This document shows positions 23,251 to 34,383 of a DNA stretch of 64,000 bases, in pieces. Position 1 is the first letter of the stretch. The number at the start of each line of letters is the position of its first letter. A model generated the notes under the pieces. That model searched no databases and was not told where the DNA came from. It saw only the letters and a list, made by a program, of their open reading frames with translations. Position numbers and translations under genes: made by a program. Source of the DNA: Agapanthus africanus (lineage: Eukaryota > Streptophyta > Magnoliopsida > Asparagales > Amaryllidaceae). The stretch lies in NCBI GenBank assembly GCA_030015575.1, contig CM057337.1, positions 376,673,582 through 376,737,581 on the forward strand, written 5' to 3'.

Positions 23251-24900
23251 AAATCATACAGCTGTCTCCAGTGCATGTCAATTTAATGGAAAGAGGCTGA
23301 TCAGCATTACTCAACTTAGGACTCCATCCAATTATGAGTAACCTAAAAGAGAAACAAGTTTCTCAAAACTATTACTATCAACTGAATACCAATCACAAGT
23401 ATATACATTTTCGATCACCTTGAAGAATCCCGATACTTGCAATACCTGGTTCTCTACTTTATTCCTATACCTATAACTTCTCAAAACTTAGACATTGTAT
23501 TTCAACGAAACACTTGCCTAATAACTAGAGAAGTCATGAGTAAACAGAACATAGTACGAGGACTAACCCCTTTGTTCTGATGGACACTGGACAACATACA
23601 TTACTCTGTATAAGTCCGCTGAGTTGAATAACTCAAAACCTGTGCATCGTAGGTTGAAAACTGTACTTATGGTTAAGAACTACTCCGCTGTTCAATGCTC
23701 CTTACCCAATCGTCAACTGATATAGGTAAATGTCACGGACATAATTTCAAAAAGTTTTATCTCACTTTATAAAAATAAACATACATATATATCAGTTTGA
23801 AATTGGTGCACCACAACGGATACTCACAACCAAATACTTGCCGTCCGGCAAAAGCCTAGGCGATTTCCTCAAATATCACCAATTACAACGAATTCCGATA
23901 TAATGAGGATGATCACCTTATTCCAAATAACTTACTCCCACTCATCATCAGTAAAACCATACAGATGTGAGAATCATACCTGGTAAATACATACCCTGGA
24001 GTAAGTATCTAATCAGGAAATTAGTTTTCCTTTAATAACGCACAGTGAAACTGAAACATGAAAATGTTTCGTAGGGGTATCCTGGTATTCCTAGTATTGC
24101 CTCTTCCATTATCCAATTCATTAGTATAACCGTATATTTTTTTGCCATCTCTCCAAATCCCTTTATCTGTCTTTAGTTATTACCTTCTGTACACCTTCGT
24201 TAGGCTTAATGGTTTTCTTCTTTCCTTACCGTTCGGCACCAGCCTATGGTTTGGAAGAAGACTATCCAATAAGCGTAATAGGTGTATACTCCTAATCCTA
24301 GGAGTACTCGTAACCTGAGAGAAGGTGATGATAAAAGACAACTGAATAATACATTATTCTATTTCTCCCGAACTGGGGAAAAAAGCAAAGGTGAAATAGG
24401 AGTGGCGATGAACTACACGGTTTGGTCATGAATGATAGCAGTCGCAATTTACATTGCCCTATTTCTAATCCTTTTATTTTGTCTTTACTTATTACCTTCT
24501 GTATACCCTACTTAGGCTTATTTGTTTTCTTCATTCCCTACCTTTCGGCACCTGCCTATGGTTTGGAAGAAGACTATCCAATAAGCGTAATAGGTGTACT
24601 CTCCTAAACCAAGGAGCCCTCGCAACCTGAGAGAAGATGATGATAAAAGACAACTGAATAAACCAATTCAATTTCTCCTGAACCTGGATCCATCCTCGAA
24701 GAAGTCCCTTCGAGTTCGTATATAACCATACGATGGATTTATCCAATGGAAGTGGATGTTCGTAGTAATACGAGGTGTTTTGGAGAAATGCAAAGGGTAA
24801 AAGAAGGAGCGGCAACGACTTATGCAACTCAGACAATCCAAAAGCCAGTATTTTAAGAAGGTTCGGTCAACTTGGTCACTGAGTCATAGTCTAGGGTCGG
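23251..24900 (-). other. F internal sequence with shortened tandem duplication
   Basis: Co-linear with E1 8000-9650. The duplicated units lie about 24490-24800 and 24180-24420, the second with an internal deletion. No protein-like frame is recognised. Confidence 0.6.
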
Positions 24901-24910
24901 TCAATGGTCA

Positions 24911-24935
24911 CTGCCAGAGAGAGAGAGAAAGGAAA
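24911..24935 (-). promoter_or_regulatory. Candidate 3' splice site, F
   Basis: On the minus strand: a TTTCCTTTCTCTCTC run, then TGGCAG and TGACCATTG. The pyrimidine tract and AG are kept but the expected ATG is ATT. Confidence 0.45.
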
Positions 24936-25224
24936 CACTCTGCGTGCACTCTAACCTAGATCAGAATGGTTATCACTTTATCTAATTAGGATACCTCCCA
25001 CTGTACCGTCAAATTCTCCTCCAAAACTGAAAGAAGAATTAGTCGGGATCACCCGAAGAGTAAACCAACTCATCAGTGGGAATCGGGATCCAACTCTCAT
25101 CGCATGATAACGTGAAGGAATCCACTCACGTTATCACACTCCAAAAGGTATGCGCATGCCTGGCAAGTTTCAGTTTCTTTAGAAACTCCCGATATCGATT
25201 TTTGCCCCATGCTCTTATGACTTT

Positions 25225-25414
25225 GACGAAGGCCAACAAATCATAAGTCACATGTTAAGTTCTACCCGTCATTGTCCAGGTTAATTTGAACCCATCCGTA
25301 TATACCCTTGACGAAGGCCAACAAGGTAATACGACTGTCCTAAACCAACGCATCTATCTATGCAACAGAAAGATAACAAGCAGCTACCATCCACTATGCC
25401 TTGACGAAGGCCAA
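25225..25414 (-). repeat. Three-copy small hairpin array, F
   Basis: Minus-strand TTGGC-CTTC-GTCAA at 25225-25238, 25308-25321 and 25401-25414 (spacing 83 and 93). Two copies have extra outer arms: CTTATGA/TCATAAG (25216-25222, 25243-25249) and CTATG/CATAG (25394-25398, 25419-25423). Confidence 0.75.
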
Positions 25415-25568
25415 CAAACATAGCATGAATACTACGTGCTACCCGTCTGAAACGACGGAGGGCTACGGCTGGTTTTTGGCGAAAAACCTTTAACGTAACG
25501 AACTTGATATCACTGAAGGATCCTGATAGCTTTTTACAAAATATAGTGGCGAAAAACTTCGCTAAAGA

Positions 25569-25728
25569 GGTCACTCCCGGTGAAGGGATCTCATCTCTTT
25601 CTTCGTGGAATGAGGTGCAGGATATTCCAACTGAATACCGCGATGCAAAGAAACAAGTAATAGACTATAATGAAGTTATTACCCTGACGCAAACTTCTGC
25701 CCAAGGGGTCACTCCCGGTGAAGGGATC
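25569..25728 (-). repeat. Duplicated CCCTTCACCGGG motif, F
   Basis: Identical 22 bp copies at 25569-25590 and 25707-25728, 138 bp apart, in units that both carry the complement of GAATATCCTGCACCTCATTC. Confidence 0.75.
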
Positions 25729-26211
25729 TCGGCCCTTGCCTCGTCGAATGAGGTGCAGGATATTCCAACTGAATACCACTGTGCAAAATAAAAGAAAACG
25801 TCTTTGGAATAACACTTTTTGAAAACTGTTCCAACAACGTCAAACAGGCTTGTTTTCCTTGCATTGATCAAAATCAACGCAGTCCCATCATTTAATCACA
25901 CCAGAAAAGAACGAAAATAAAATGTACGTATATGGCATCAGCATTCGTCACTGGGTCCCCCCATCACCCGTTAGGTTACTTAACTAATGATAGAGCGGGG
26001 ACTGGACTCCCGCGGGTGTAAAACATATAGAACATCTACTAGTATATATACCAATATACAATAATCGCTCCAGGCGTGATAAATGCAACATTACAGAAAA
26101 GTAATAAGCATCACAGAACAATACAAATAATCTGGGATCCCCGGGTTTCACAGAGCCGCAACTGAAACCCGACGTTCCCCTGGTCGTGTGGATAGCCTGT
26201 GCAATGAAACC

Positions 26212-26470
26212 TAGACCCCTACGAGTGCGGCAAGTTACCCGCTAAAACCTGAAGCGAGGCGGCCCCTTACAGCAAAGTGAATGGACCACCCAGCACTTCA
26301 CGGAATCCAGTAACTTGGGCACTCCATCTTGGGTCAACTTGTACCCCTTACGAGTGCGGCGAATAGTCTGCCAATTCTAGAGTGAGGCCCCCTTGCCTCT
26401 CAAAGCCATGAGATGCGGACCCGTTGCCCTCCAGAACCCGGCTATCCGTGCACTCCGTCGCGGGGTAAAC
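26212..26470 (-). repeat. Two tandem paralogous leader domains, F
   Basis: The same pair of about 125 bp domains as E1 6366-6621, reversed, each ending in CTCGTA-GGGG in sense. Confidence 0.6.
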
Positions 26471-26686
26471 CTAGTACAGAAATGAAAATATATACAACGG
26501 GTACATCGACCTCAAACCGGTCGTGCCCCAAAAGAATAATATACAAATAGGCAGCGACGGCAGTCCACATATTGGACGCTCGCCCCGCAATATCAAATAT
26601 ACAAATAAATCCAAACTGTACTACCATTGCACACAGCTATCCACCACGACAAATCCGCAGCGTCACAGCACAACACAGAACATCAA

Positions 26687-26764
26687 CGCGAATGTCACGT
26701 TCGCAAACCCGTCTAAAAGAGCTATAGCAATTAGACATGATTTACCGCTCGAATGACATTCACG
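26687..26764 (-). other. 78 nt stem-loop with GCTATAGC loop, F
   Basis: Outer arms 26687-26697 and 26754-26764 pair over all 11 positions with one G-T wobble at a different place from E1. Inner GTCTAA/TTAGAC pairs and the palindrome GCTATAGC is at 26721-26728. Distance from the primer-binding site is about 445 nt. Confidence 0.72.
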
Positions 26765-26956
26765 GTCGGAGATATAATGTAAGTACTGTAAACTAACACA
26801 TTTAAAATTCCGATCGACAAAACTTCCCGAAGTGGGCCCCAAGTACAGCTCCAGTACTCAAACAAAATCTGGGCCCAAACAAAATATTCCAGAAACCACA
26901 ATTCCACATGAAAGACACCCAGAAGAAATATGGTGCACTGAAGCCTCAAAACGACG

Positions 26957-27002
26957 GTGGAACCGCGACCATTACAAGGCTTACGCGGCGGTTCCGCGGC
27001 GG
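26957..27002 (-). other. GC-rich leader hairpin, F (weaker)
   Basis: Blocks ggaaccgcg and cgcggcggttcc can pair but less completely than in E1 or D. Confidence 0.45.
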
Positions 27003-27197
27003 TCTTGATGGTTCAGTCGCCCAAATTTCTTCCAGAGTCTTAAAAAAGCCTGCATGATTTTCTGAGATGCTCAAAATAATTTTTAGACCAATTTAAAAAT
27101 TCGACAGAAACTTTATCATGAAAAATGCGGTATTGGAAATTTCGTTCGATCGATATTTTAAACACGTTAGAACAAGCTAGTAAAGGTTAATGGCGTA

Positions 27198-27209
27198 GCT
27201 CGGATACCA
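27198..27209 (-). other. F primer-binding site (tRNA-iMet, one change)
   Basis: Reads TGGTATCCGAGC on the minus strand; the usual site is TGGTATCAGAGC. Confidence 0.85.
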
Positions 27210-29322
27210 TGTAAGTCTATGGTAGCACCCCGACCAGTAATCTGAGGCCAAACGCGGAACAAAAACTTTTACAACTGGCGCTATCGTATACTATAACCCG
27301 GATCGTGCCATTAACGCTAAACTAGCTAACTACAAAGTTGATAAAATGGCTATACCAATCGATCCGTGTCCTTCGGTCTTTAGCCATCATCCCACGCTCC
27401 TCGCGGCATCTCCGATCTCTTGTCTCCTCGCCGAGGTGGCACCATGTCAACGGATCTTTATACGGGCTCCCGCCTCTAAACCGAAGCAACTCGGACATGA
27501 AGTTTGCTAGTCGACATGTCCAAGATTGCTGTAGAGATAGTGTAGAATATTTTGTCTCAAGGCACCCAAGCCATTGGGTGAAGGGTTAATGAAGTTGCCA
27601 ATTGGATTGATGAATTGAGCTAGAAAATTTAGCAAATGAATCATTCTCACTTCCAAAATGGGGCTCGGCCAGTTCAAAGGCTGATTGGGGTGGGGCCGGC
27701 CATAGGGTGGAGGGTTGCTCACAAGGTTTCAAGATGTGAGGATAAGAAGAAAATATCACAACAAATATCAAGCTCAAATATCTTTGCAAGTCCAAAAGCT
27801 TTTAATGAACATAATGACTCATCAAGACTAGAATGTTGTGGGTGCGGGTGGAGCCCCGGCCACCACAAAAAAAAACCCTCCCTTTATAAATGTAGCATTT
27901 GCAAATAAACCCCCAAAAGGAAAAATGCATAAAGCCCAATGAAATATCAGCCATGGATGAAAGAAAATTCCGCAACATAAACATTAAACCAAATGTTTAA
28001 GTACGGTGGAAAAAGATTGGCAACTTCAAAAATATTCCCGTGGGATTACCCCACTACAGTATAAACATACCCGTATTTGTATTCCGACCGAATACAAAAT
28101 GCAAAGAGACAAAAATACTCCTACACAATATAATACTAGAATCTGGCTTAAACCAAATCCCACTAGTATTATCTGTCTGAACCATGACACGTGCACAAGT
28201 GCACGTGTGTGTTCGAACCCTGCCATAAAACCATACGGCCTCTACAACATTTCGCCCGAACTTGGGAAACTATCTGTGAGGGACTCTAAAAACTCGTCAG
28301 TACCCTGGCAGTGGGTTTAATCACAAGCACGTCAACGGCACCAGCTGTGCGTAACGGCTTCCCATATACTGACCGAAAGGGAAGCTGATGAGCGAACTCA
28401 TCCTGGAACTCTACTGAGCCTATCAGTGACAATATCCGTACAGTCCGGTCCGTTCGTCTATGAGCATCGCATATCCGGCCTAGGGGTTGTTAACGTCAGA
28501 CCCCCAAAAGCTGTATAAGTCGTGTCGGAGGGTAGCCCTGAACACCCTGAGAAACTACTGTAATACCTACCAGTAATTCTCACCTGCCTTGGCCAAAGAC
28601 TTGGTGTTATGGCTCTTCTAGACACAGCGCGAACTCACCCACAATACCGGGAGAGACGAATACCCTGCCGATCCACTCACTGCCTCTATGCGGCTCGGGA
28701 CTGTACCCTACTAAAACCTGTTTGCACGACTCCTTTGAGCCGTGGTAGGGTAGTAATCTAAGCAGAATGAGAACTCACACGAGACAAATGACGACCTCAG
28801 GTCGATGAACTAACCTGTACACATGTCACCAAGGAACTGCTATCTGACGCTAGATATAATACCAACTAGCAGGTTACCGGCGAGTCCTGTCCGGTGCACT
28901 CATAACCCAATGAGCACCTGTATACATTTTAGGTGATCCAACTGACACCAATGGCTTATGAGATCGGCCATCACCCCTTATCGGGGTCTCGACTGTATAC
29001 ACTAGTCTACTCCGGAGTATCGATGCCCTGTCTCGAAACTCCCACGATTAGGGACCACTTTTAAGGATGTGCTTATTGACTACCCAACTCTCATGTATAT
29101 GATCGCCATCATACTGTTGGTAGTCAAGCAGGATCCTAAAGGCTCTATCAACATGTAATAGCGAACAGTAATGTCACCTAAAGCTGTACACGATGATAAA
29201 GGCAAAGCAGATAGCATACTATCATCTTGAGTAAGACTGTCCTACCGGTATAGGTCGTCCTCAATTATTGCAATCACATGCCTGGGATCCAATAATTGAT
29301 TTTGAGGGCACTAGGACCAACA
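27210..29322 (-). repeat. F 5' LTR
   Basis: 2113 bp, matching 19462-21571. It holds a TATA box at 27881-27890 (minus strand TTTATAAAGG) and the G-box palindrome at 28188-28207. It ends next to target-site copy cgaat. Confidence 0.92.
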
Positions 29323-30345
29323 CGAATATACACGTGCACTTGTGCACGTGTCAAGTTTCGCATGGATAATACCAGTGGGCTTTAGTTTAATCCAGATCCT
29401 AGTATTATATTGTGTTGGAATATTTTTGTCTGGTTGCATTCGTATTCCGTCGGAATATGGATGCGGATATGTATATATGGACGAGGGGTTTTCTTGTGAT
29501 CCGTTACAAGATAACTTTTTGAAGGTGCCAATTTCCTTTTTTGGATTAAACATTTATTTTATTGTTTAACTAAGTGATTTGTGAAGTTTTATTTTGGGTG
29601 CTGCCAAATTTTTGAAAGTCAATGGGGGCAGTGAGCATCGTGTCCTTGGCTTGGAGTGGGGTTTAGTTATGAGGCAAGGTATTAATTTATTGAGTTTGTC
29701 CTTGTGAGGACATTGGATGTGCTGCGGGTGAATTTGATTGGGGGGGATATGTGTGGTTGTGAATTTAAGAGGATTAATTTACTTGAATTAATTCATTCAT
29801 CCACACACCTCTTGGCTTGATGAAAAAATTCTCCAGTGAACAGTTTTTTCTATCTTCCTTTAAGCGGCCGAGCCATTTTCCAGTGAGAAAATTCCTTCCC
29901 TCCAAACAAAAAAACTCTATGGCTCACAATTTCCATTCTAAGGCAACTTCAATTTAGCTCCACCCAATCGCTTGGGTGTCTTGAGACAAAATATTCTACA
30001 CTCTCTCTACTTCAACTTTGGACATGTCGGCTAGCAAACTTCATGTCCAAGTTGTTTCGGTTTGAAGCGGGAGACCGTATAAAGATTCGATGACGTGGTG
30101 CCATTTTGACGAGCGAGATCGGGAAGCGGACTTCGTCGGCGCAACAGCGAGGAGTTTGGCGCAAAGATTGAAGACCGAAGGACACGGATCGATCGGTATA
30201 AAATTTCCAAACCTTTTTACAGTTCGCTAGAATACGGTTACTGGAACGATCCGAGTATTTGGTTGCGGTAGCGCCAATTTTGTAAAAAGTTTTTGTTCCG
30301 CATTTGGCGTCGGATTGACGTCCGGGGCGCTGCCGTATCCCAACA
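29323..30345 (+). repeat. Solo LTR (TGTTGG type), second part
   Basis: Continues the solo LTR after F, ending ATCCCAACA. Total length without F is about 2.12 kb, normal for this LTR group. A twin G-box palindrome is at 29331-29350, only a few bases from where F inserted. Confidence 0.85.
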
Positions 30346-30565
30346 GAAAGGCCTCAAGCAAGACGGTGCAAATTCAAGTTGATCCAAGGAGTCTAGCAAG
30401 GAGGTTTACAAAGGTTGTATTTTCTCTCACTTAGTATTAGACACTTGTTATAGTATGAGATACTATCTTGTTACCGTAAACATCTAGTTTGATCCTAAGT
30501 TAAGATTACTTAGCGTCCTAATATTTTTATTGTAGCATGTGTGTTGCTAGCAAACCCTAGTGAAG
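30346..30565 (+). repeat. H1 3' LTR, second part
   Basis: Resumes with cctcaagcaagacgg and acaaaggttgtattt, matching 2720-2845 of the 5' LTR. The right end is blurred (within about 15 bp) where a minus-strand LTR fragment begins. Confidence 0.75.
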
Positions 30566-30727
30566 GTGCAGATTAATACGAACAGTATTTTCCGTCCGAA
30601 TCATCATCCGTGCACAAGTACACGTACGCGATCGAACCCTGTCGTAAAAACCATACGACCTCTACATCTTTTTCCTGATGCAGGGAAACCCTCTGTGTAG
30701 GACTCTAAAGACTCAACACTACGCTGG
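30566..30727 (-). repeat. Minus-strand copia LTR fragment, first part
   Basis: Matches S1 about 50660-50815. Continues at 48674 after G. Compared with S1, roughly 880 bp of the LTR's 3' portion is missing at the left edge. Confidence 0.75.
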
Positions 30728-32507
30728 TGTCCATCACGGAAAACTGCATTTTAATACCCTCATTCGTTATCTATTTTTGTATATATCGGTACTATTAATC
30801 AGTGTCTGCTCAGTAATTACAGTTTATAGGTGTTCGTGATAAAATACTGTAAACACATTAAAAATCACGGATATAACGTTTGGGAGCTGACACTGCAGAC
30901 GGAACAAAAAAACGACCGATATCCGAAGAGCTCTTTTGCAAATAATCATGTGTACACATTTTTTTGGTCCAACACAACACAAGTGTACACATAGCTCTTT
31001 GGTTCTTGGACCTAGTGCGGCTGCCCATGGCATAAGACATGATGAAGTGGGCACATGGAGGGACAAAAGTTTTAATGCTGAAAGTTTTGATGTGATGTGT
31101 GGCATTGTGTTCCCTCCAATTCTCTGCATACAAACCAGGTTATTTTTGACCAAACAAACAGCACCAGAGTGATGTTGGAAGAGACATAAGACCAAACAAT
31201 GTGCATGAGACCAAGTGCTCGGATTTTGGCCAGTGAGGCACCCTCCAAATCCGACGAGCTCGGCCCCCCATGCTCCAATTGGCCCCATCTTTTTACAGTG
31301 CCTCCCTTATTGCCACGTAGGCTTGTTTTTATTGTTTGTTTAATCATCTTTTGTGCCTATAAATGGCAGATCAGTGGCAAGGGAAAGAGATACCATGTAT
31401 ATACTCCATTCATAGTTTTGTTTTAAATTAGTTTTTGGTTTAGCTTGAGGGTGAGTGGGCTTCAATCTTGGTTTCTTCTTCTTCCTCCCTCTGGAAACTC
31501 TCCTTGGAGAGCTTCATTAAGGAGGTTGAACAAGTCACCAAAACATTGTACCTCTTCTTCAAGTATTAATACATTGTTGTTTCTTTTATTTACTTGCTTT
31601 ATTATCATGCTTAACCAATTCTTTGGTTGCTGTGTGGGTAAGGAAGTGAGATGAAAGGCTTTGCCTCTTCCACCTCTTGATTATGTTTCAAATGCTTAAC
31701 TTATGACTCTAACTTAAAAATTGTTAATGTATTGAAATGATAGGGTATTTTGACCCATGGTTACTTGTAACCTCCTCATATACCGTATTCAATCACTTTC
31801 CCCATTTCAATGTTTATATTAAAATCCACTTGGTGTTAAGTTCGCTAAGTTTGGATATCGTATCTTGTGATTAAGGACTTGACAAATCTCTTAATTTCAT
31901 ATACGATATACCATCACAACTTCTTAGCAAACTCCACACTAATATCATTTGTTCTCACTAACCTCTTTTTGTTTTTGTTGTTGCGGTATGCTTGCTAACC
32001 TTTGTGCTTAGTGTTGATACCCCAAGCGCGAACATACAAACGGTAAGTGATCAAAACGGACTCGTTTCGTGTTTTGCGGCGAATATCAGACTTTGACGGT
32101 TTGTGTTTCGCAACCGTGTTGGCAAGTCGTGCTTCATGCTTAGACTAAGGTAAGGCCAGACAACTCATGATCATGGGAGGGTAGAGATAAACGTCGCGAT
32201 TCGACCTTCCGAACCAAGCCACAACCATTCTTCACTTACTTGTTTTCCTTGTTTTCTTCATTTCCGTATTATTTTATATTTTTGTGACAAAACCCCAATT
32301 CATAGATTTGTTAACCTTAAACAACAATACCTAATACACAATTCCCTGTGGATCGACCTATGCTTGCCGGCTCTCTACAACGCGCCCTGTACTTACGGTT
32401 ATAAATTTTAAAACGAGAACGATCTCGCGTGCGCATTTCTTTATTTCCAAAGCCGATATCATATTTCCAAAACATAAGCGTTTTCGCGGGCGGGTGAATT
32501 TCCAACA
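30728..32507 (+). repeat. G 5' LTR
   Basis: 1780 bp, TGTCCATCACGG to TCCAACA. It contains a TATA box and an upstream CCAAT (near 31275). The 3' copy is 1793 bp. Confidence 0.92.
31358..31364 (+). promoter_or_regulatory. TATA box in G 5' LTR
   Basis: TATAAAT within tgcctataaatggc. The other LTR has TATAAATA at 47507-47514 in the same context. Confidence 0.6.
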
Positions 32508-32513
32508 AGTTTT

Positions 32514-32531
32514 TGGCGCCATTGCCGGGGA
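32514..32531 (+). other. G primer-binding site (tRNA-Asp)
   Basis: TGGCGCCATTGCCGGGGA begins 6 nt after the LTR and differs at one base from the site expected for plant tRNA-Asp, typical of Athila/Tat elements. Confidence 0.85.
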
Positions 32532-33782
32532 TTTGGTAGTATTAGGTATTGTTATTTCTAGTTCTACTAACAAAACTAACTTTCTAGCTCAAATTTTTTC
32601 AATACTAACATATGCAAACTTCTAATAATTTTTCTGACTTTTGCTCTCTGTTTTTCTGACCTGCAATCACTCTGCAATTCATTTTAAAAATCTAGTAAGA
32701 CCATTAGAACACTAATATAGTCTAGAAACTCTACAAAAAATCTGTGCACCTAACCCTTATAAAAAACCGGTGACATTAGGGGATTGTCCGAGCTCGCCGA
32801 CCTCATTGTGGGGTTTTGGTTTTTTCTTTTTTTGTGATCTCTAGTTCTATGTTTGTATTCTTTTGGTCTTGTTTGATTTTTCTAATTTTGAGTGTGCAGG
32901 AATTGGGGCACACGTATCGCTTTTGACACTAAATATCGTATTTTCCGACATTTTAAGTTTTTCGCGGAATTACGACCAACGATCGTGCAGAGCGAGGTTC
33001 AAATTCAATTCAAGACGTTTGCGAAGTATATGCCAAAGATCCGGGTAGTTCGACCCGCGCAAGCGAACATTCAACGACTCGGATCACTTTCAAAGGGGTT
33101 TTCTTAAACTAAATCATATCGGTACGTATTTCCTAACACCTTCGCTTGAATCCGACGCAATCCAATTTTCTATCTTTTGTAGGATTCTTCGCACAATTTT
33201 TCCTCCAATAAAATAGAGAACTAACCGTATTTTTTGCAGCGCTTAACTAAAATTGAAAAAGAATTGCTTTAATTGATTGATTTTCTTAAATTCTTTTATT
33301 GATTGCGCATTGCATCTTAATACGGAAATTAAGGGCAAAATGACCAAACAAGATACGGTAAAGGATTTCATCACCTTTTTTCCGTAGCCCACAAATCATA
33401 AAACTGCATTTTTGCATACCACCAGTAATTTAAAATCAATTACAACTCCGACTTTAAGGACTTCGCGCTCACTAGGAGGAGTTAACTGTGTTTAGAACTT
33501 TGTTTAACGGTATATCATTCACGGGATATCTAGGCAAGTGTTCACGGCACAACGGCCAAAAGAGAAAGTGTTATTTAATTAAGGAACATCACGAAAGCGT
33601 TGTAAAACCTCCCCTTCTCTCTTGCACTTACCTGGCTTCGTGATTGGTATATCTTGAGCCTATTTCTCGATACAGTTTGACTTCGTCAATCAGGTTCTTG
33701 AGCAGGTCTTGTTGACTTAGAATAACATAGACTGCTAGGAGTGTGATATTCGTTATTTTTGTGATTTCTGCGCATTCTTGTT
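32532..33782 (+). other. G leader with splice-like signals
   Basis: No convincing gene. A 71-codon frame at 32892-33107 has no recognised domain. Plant-like splice signals are seen: acceptor gtgtgcag/g (about 32900), donor cg/gtacgtat (about 33120), acceptor cttttgtag/g (about 33181) and acceptor ttaatatag/g (about 33789). Confidence 0.4.
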
Positions 33783-34383
33783 AATATAGGTGATACACGA
33801 TTTAATTCATTTTTTCACGATTCTTATTCTTTTGTTTATACTAAGTCCCAATCCATTTGTTCAAATTGCAATGATTCTTCCCACATTCATGATAATTGTC
33901 CTTTTCCAGGGGGTGACCAACCGTCCTAAATTTTTGATAATGGTTACCCACCTAACACTCCTGAATCCAGTCCCACTTCAACCATAGACCAAATGATTGA
34001 AGATCTAGAAAAAGAGGTCGACAGAATGACTGCTTTAGCATCACCACCATCACAACCCCTTCAACCCGAAACAATTGAACCATCATTAGGGTATGATAGT
34101 GAGATGGATGCTAGGTTGACCGCTCTAGAGAAAGGTATTGAAGTGATGACTGCAGTCGAGAATCAATCAGCAGCTACACTAGCCCTGTTCATACAGCAGT
34201 CTGAGCAATTATTTCTTGCTCAAGCTCAATTTTTGGCTAGAATAGAGGAACAAGTGAAACATTTAGTTGAGAGAATTCTAAGGAGTGAACGCAGTCAATC
34301 GGAACCCAATAGTGTGAATGTCTGTCATTTAGGAAGTCACCCGGGTGAGTTAAATGATCAACCAAATTTTGATGATTTCTTAG
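33783..34383 (+). pseudogene. G gag-like frame, 5' part, with zinc knuckle
   Basis: In the frame of 33993, a CCHC zinc knuckle C-x2-C-x4-H-x4-C lies at 33858-33899 (CSNCNDSSHIHDNC), a nucleic-acid-binding motif of retroelement Gag. TAA at 33927-33929 follows. From ATG 33993 the frame continues as an acidic, helix-prone stretch (MIEDLEKEVDRMTALA) to the A2 insertion at 34383. I do not recognise the rest. The start is unclear because splice-like signals precede it. Confidence 0.6.

Larger units (their letters stand above)
24936..27197 (-). other. F structured non-coding leader
   Basis: About 2.26 kb without a protein-like frame, co-linear with the E1 and A2 leaders. Its inverted repeats are listed separately. 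Confidence 0.75.
19462..29322 (-). mobile_element. Non-autonomous copia element F inserted in the solo LTR
   Basis: A complete 9861 bp minus-strand element with LTRs 19462-21571 and 27210-29322. Flanks are cgaac (19457-19461) and cgaat (29323-29327), a 5 bp duplication with one change. The solo LTR reads through correctly when F is removed. It has the same plan as E1 and A2: primer-binding site, structured leader, eroded pol, polypurine tract. LTR divergence by eye is a few percent. Confidence 0.9.
782..30565 (+). mobile_element. Host copia element H1, heavily interrupted
   Basis: H1 can be followed through three insertions. Its 5' LTR is 782-2995, a shortened leader is 2996-3308, and pol is 3309-3530 plus 13454-16500. 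The 3' LTR is 16515-18361 plus 30346 to about 30565. The reading path resumes correctly across E1 and across the solo LTR, showing that H1 is the oldest layer on this side. It keeps the best-preserved pol in the window, with YVDD and the integrase D, D and E, but is broken by stops and frameshifts. The right boundary is approximate (within about 15 bp). Confidence 0.85.

Noticed and set aside
25504..25791. 95-codon plus-strand frame over F's duplicated leader motif
   Set aside because: It reads the antisense of the structured leader and its repeated peptide simply reflects the DNA duplication.
30824..31288. 154-codon minus-strand frame in G's 5' LTR
   Set aside because: Antisense to the LTR, broken into shorter frames in the 3' LTR copy (47013-47465), and without a recognised domain.
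32892..33107. 71-codon frame in G's leader
   Set aside because: Short, no domain, not shown in a second copy. Noted only for its position between splice-like signals.
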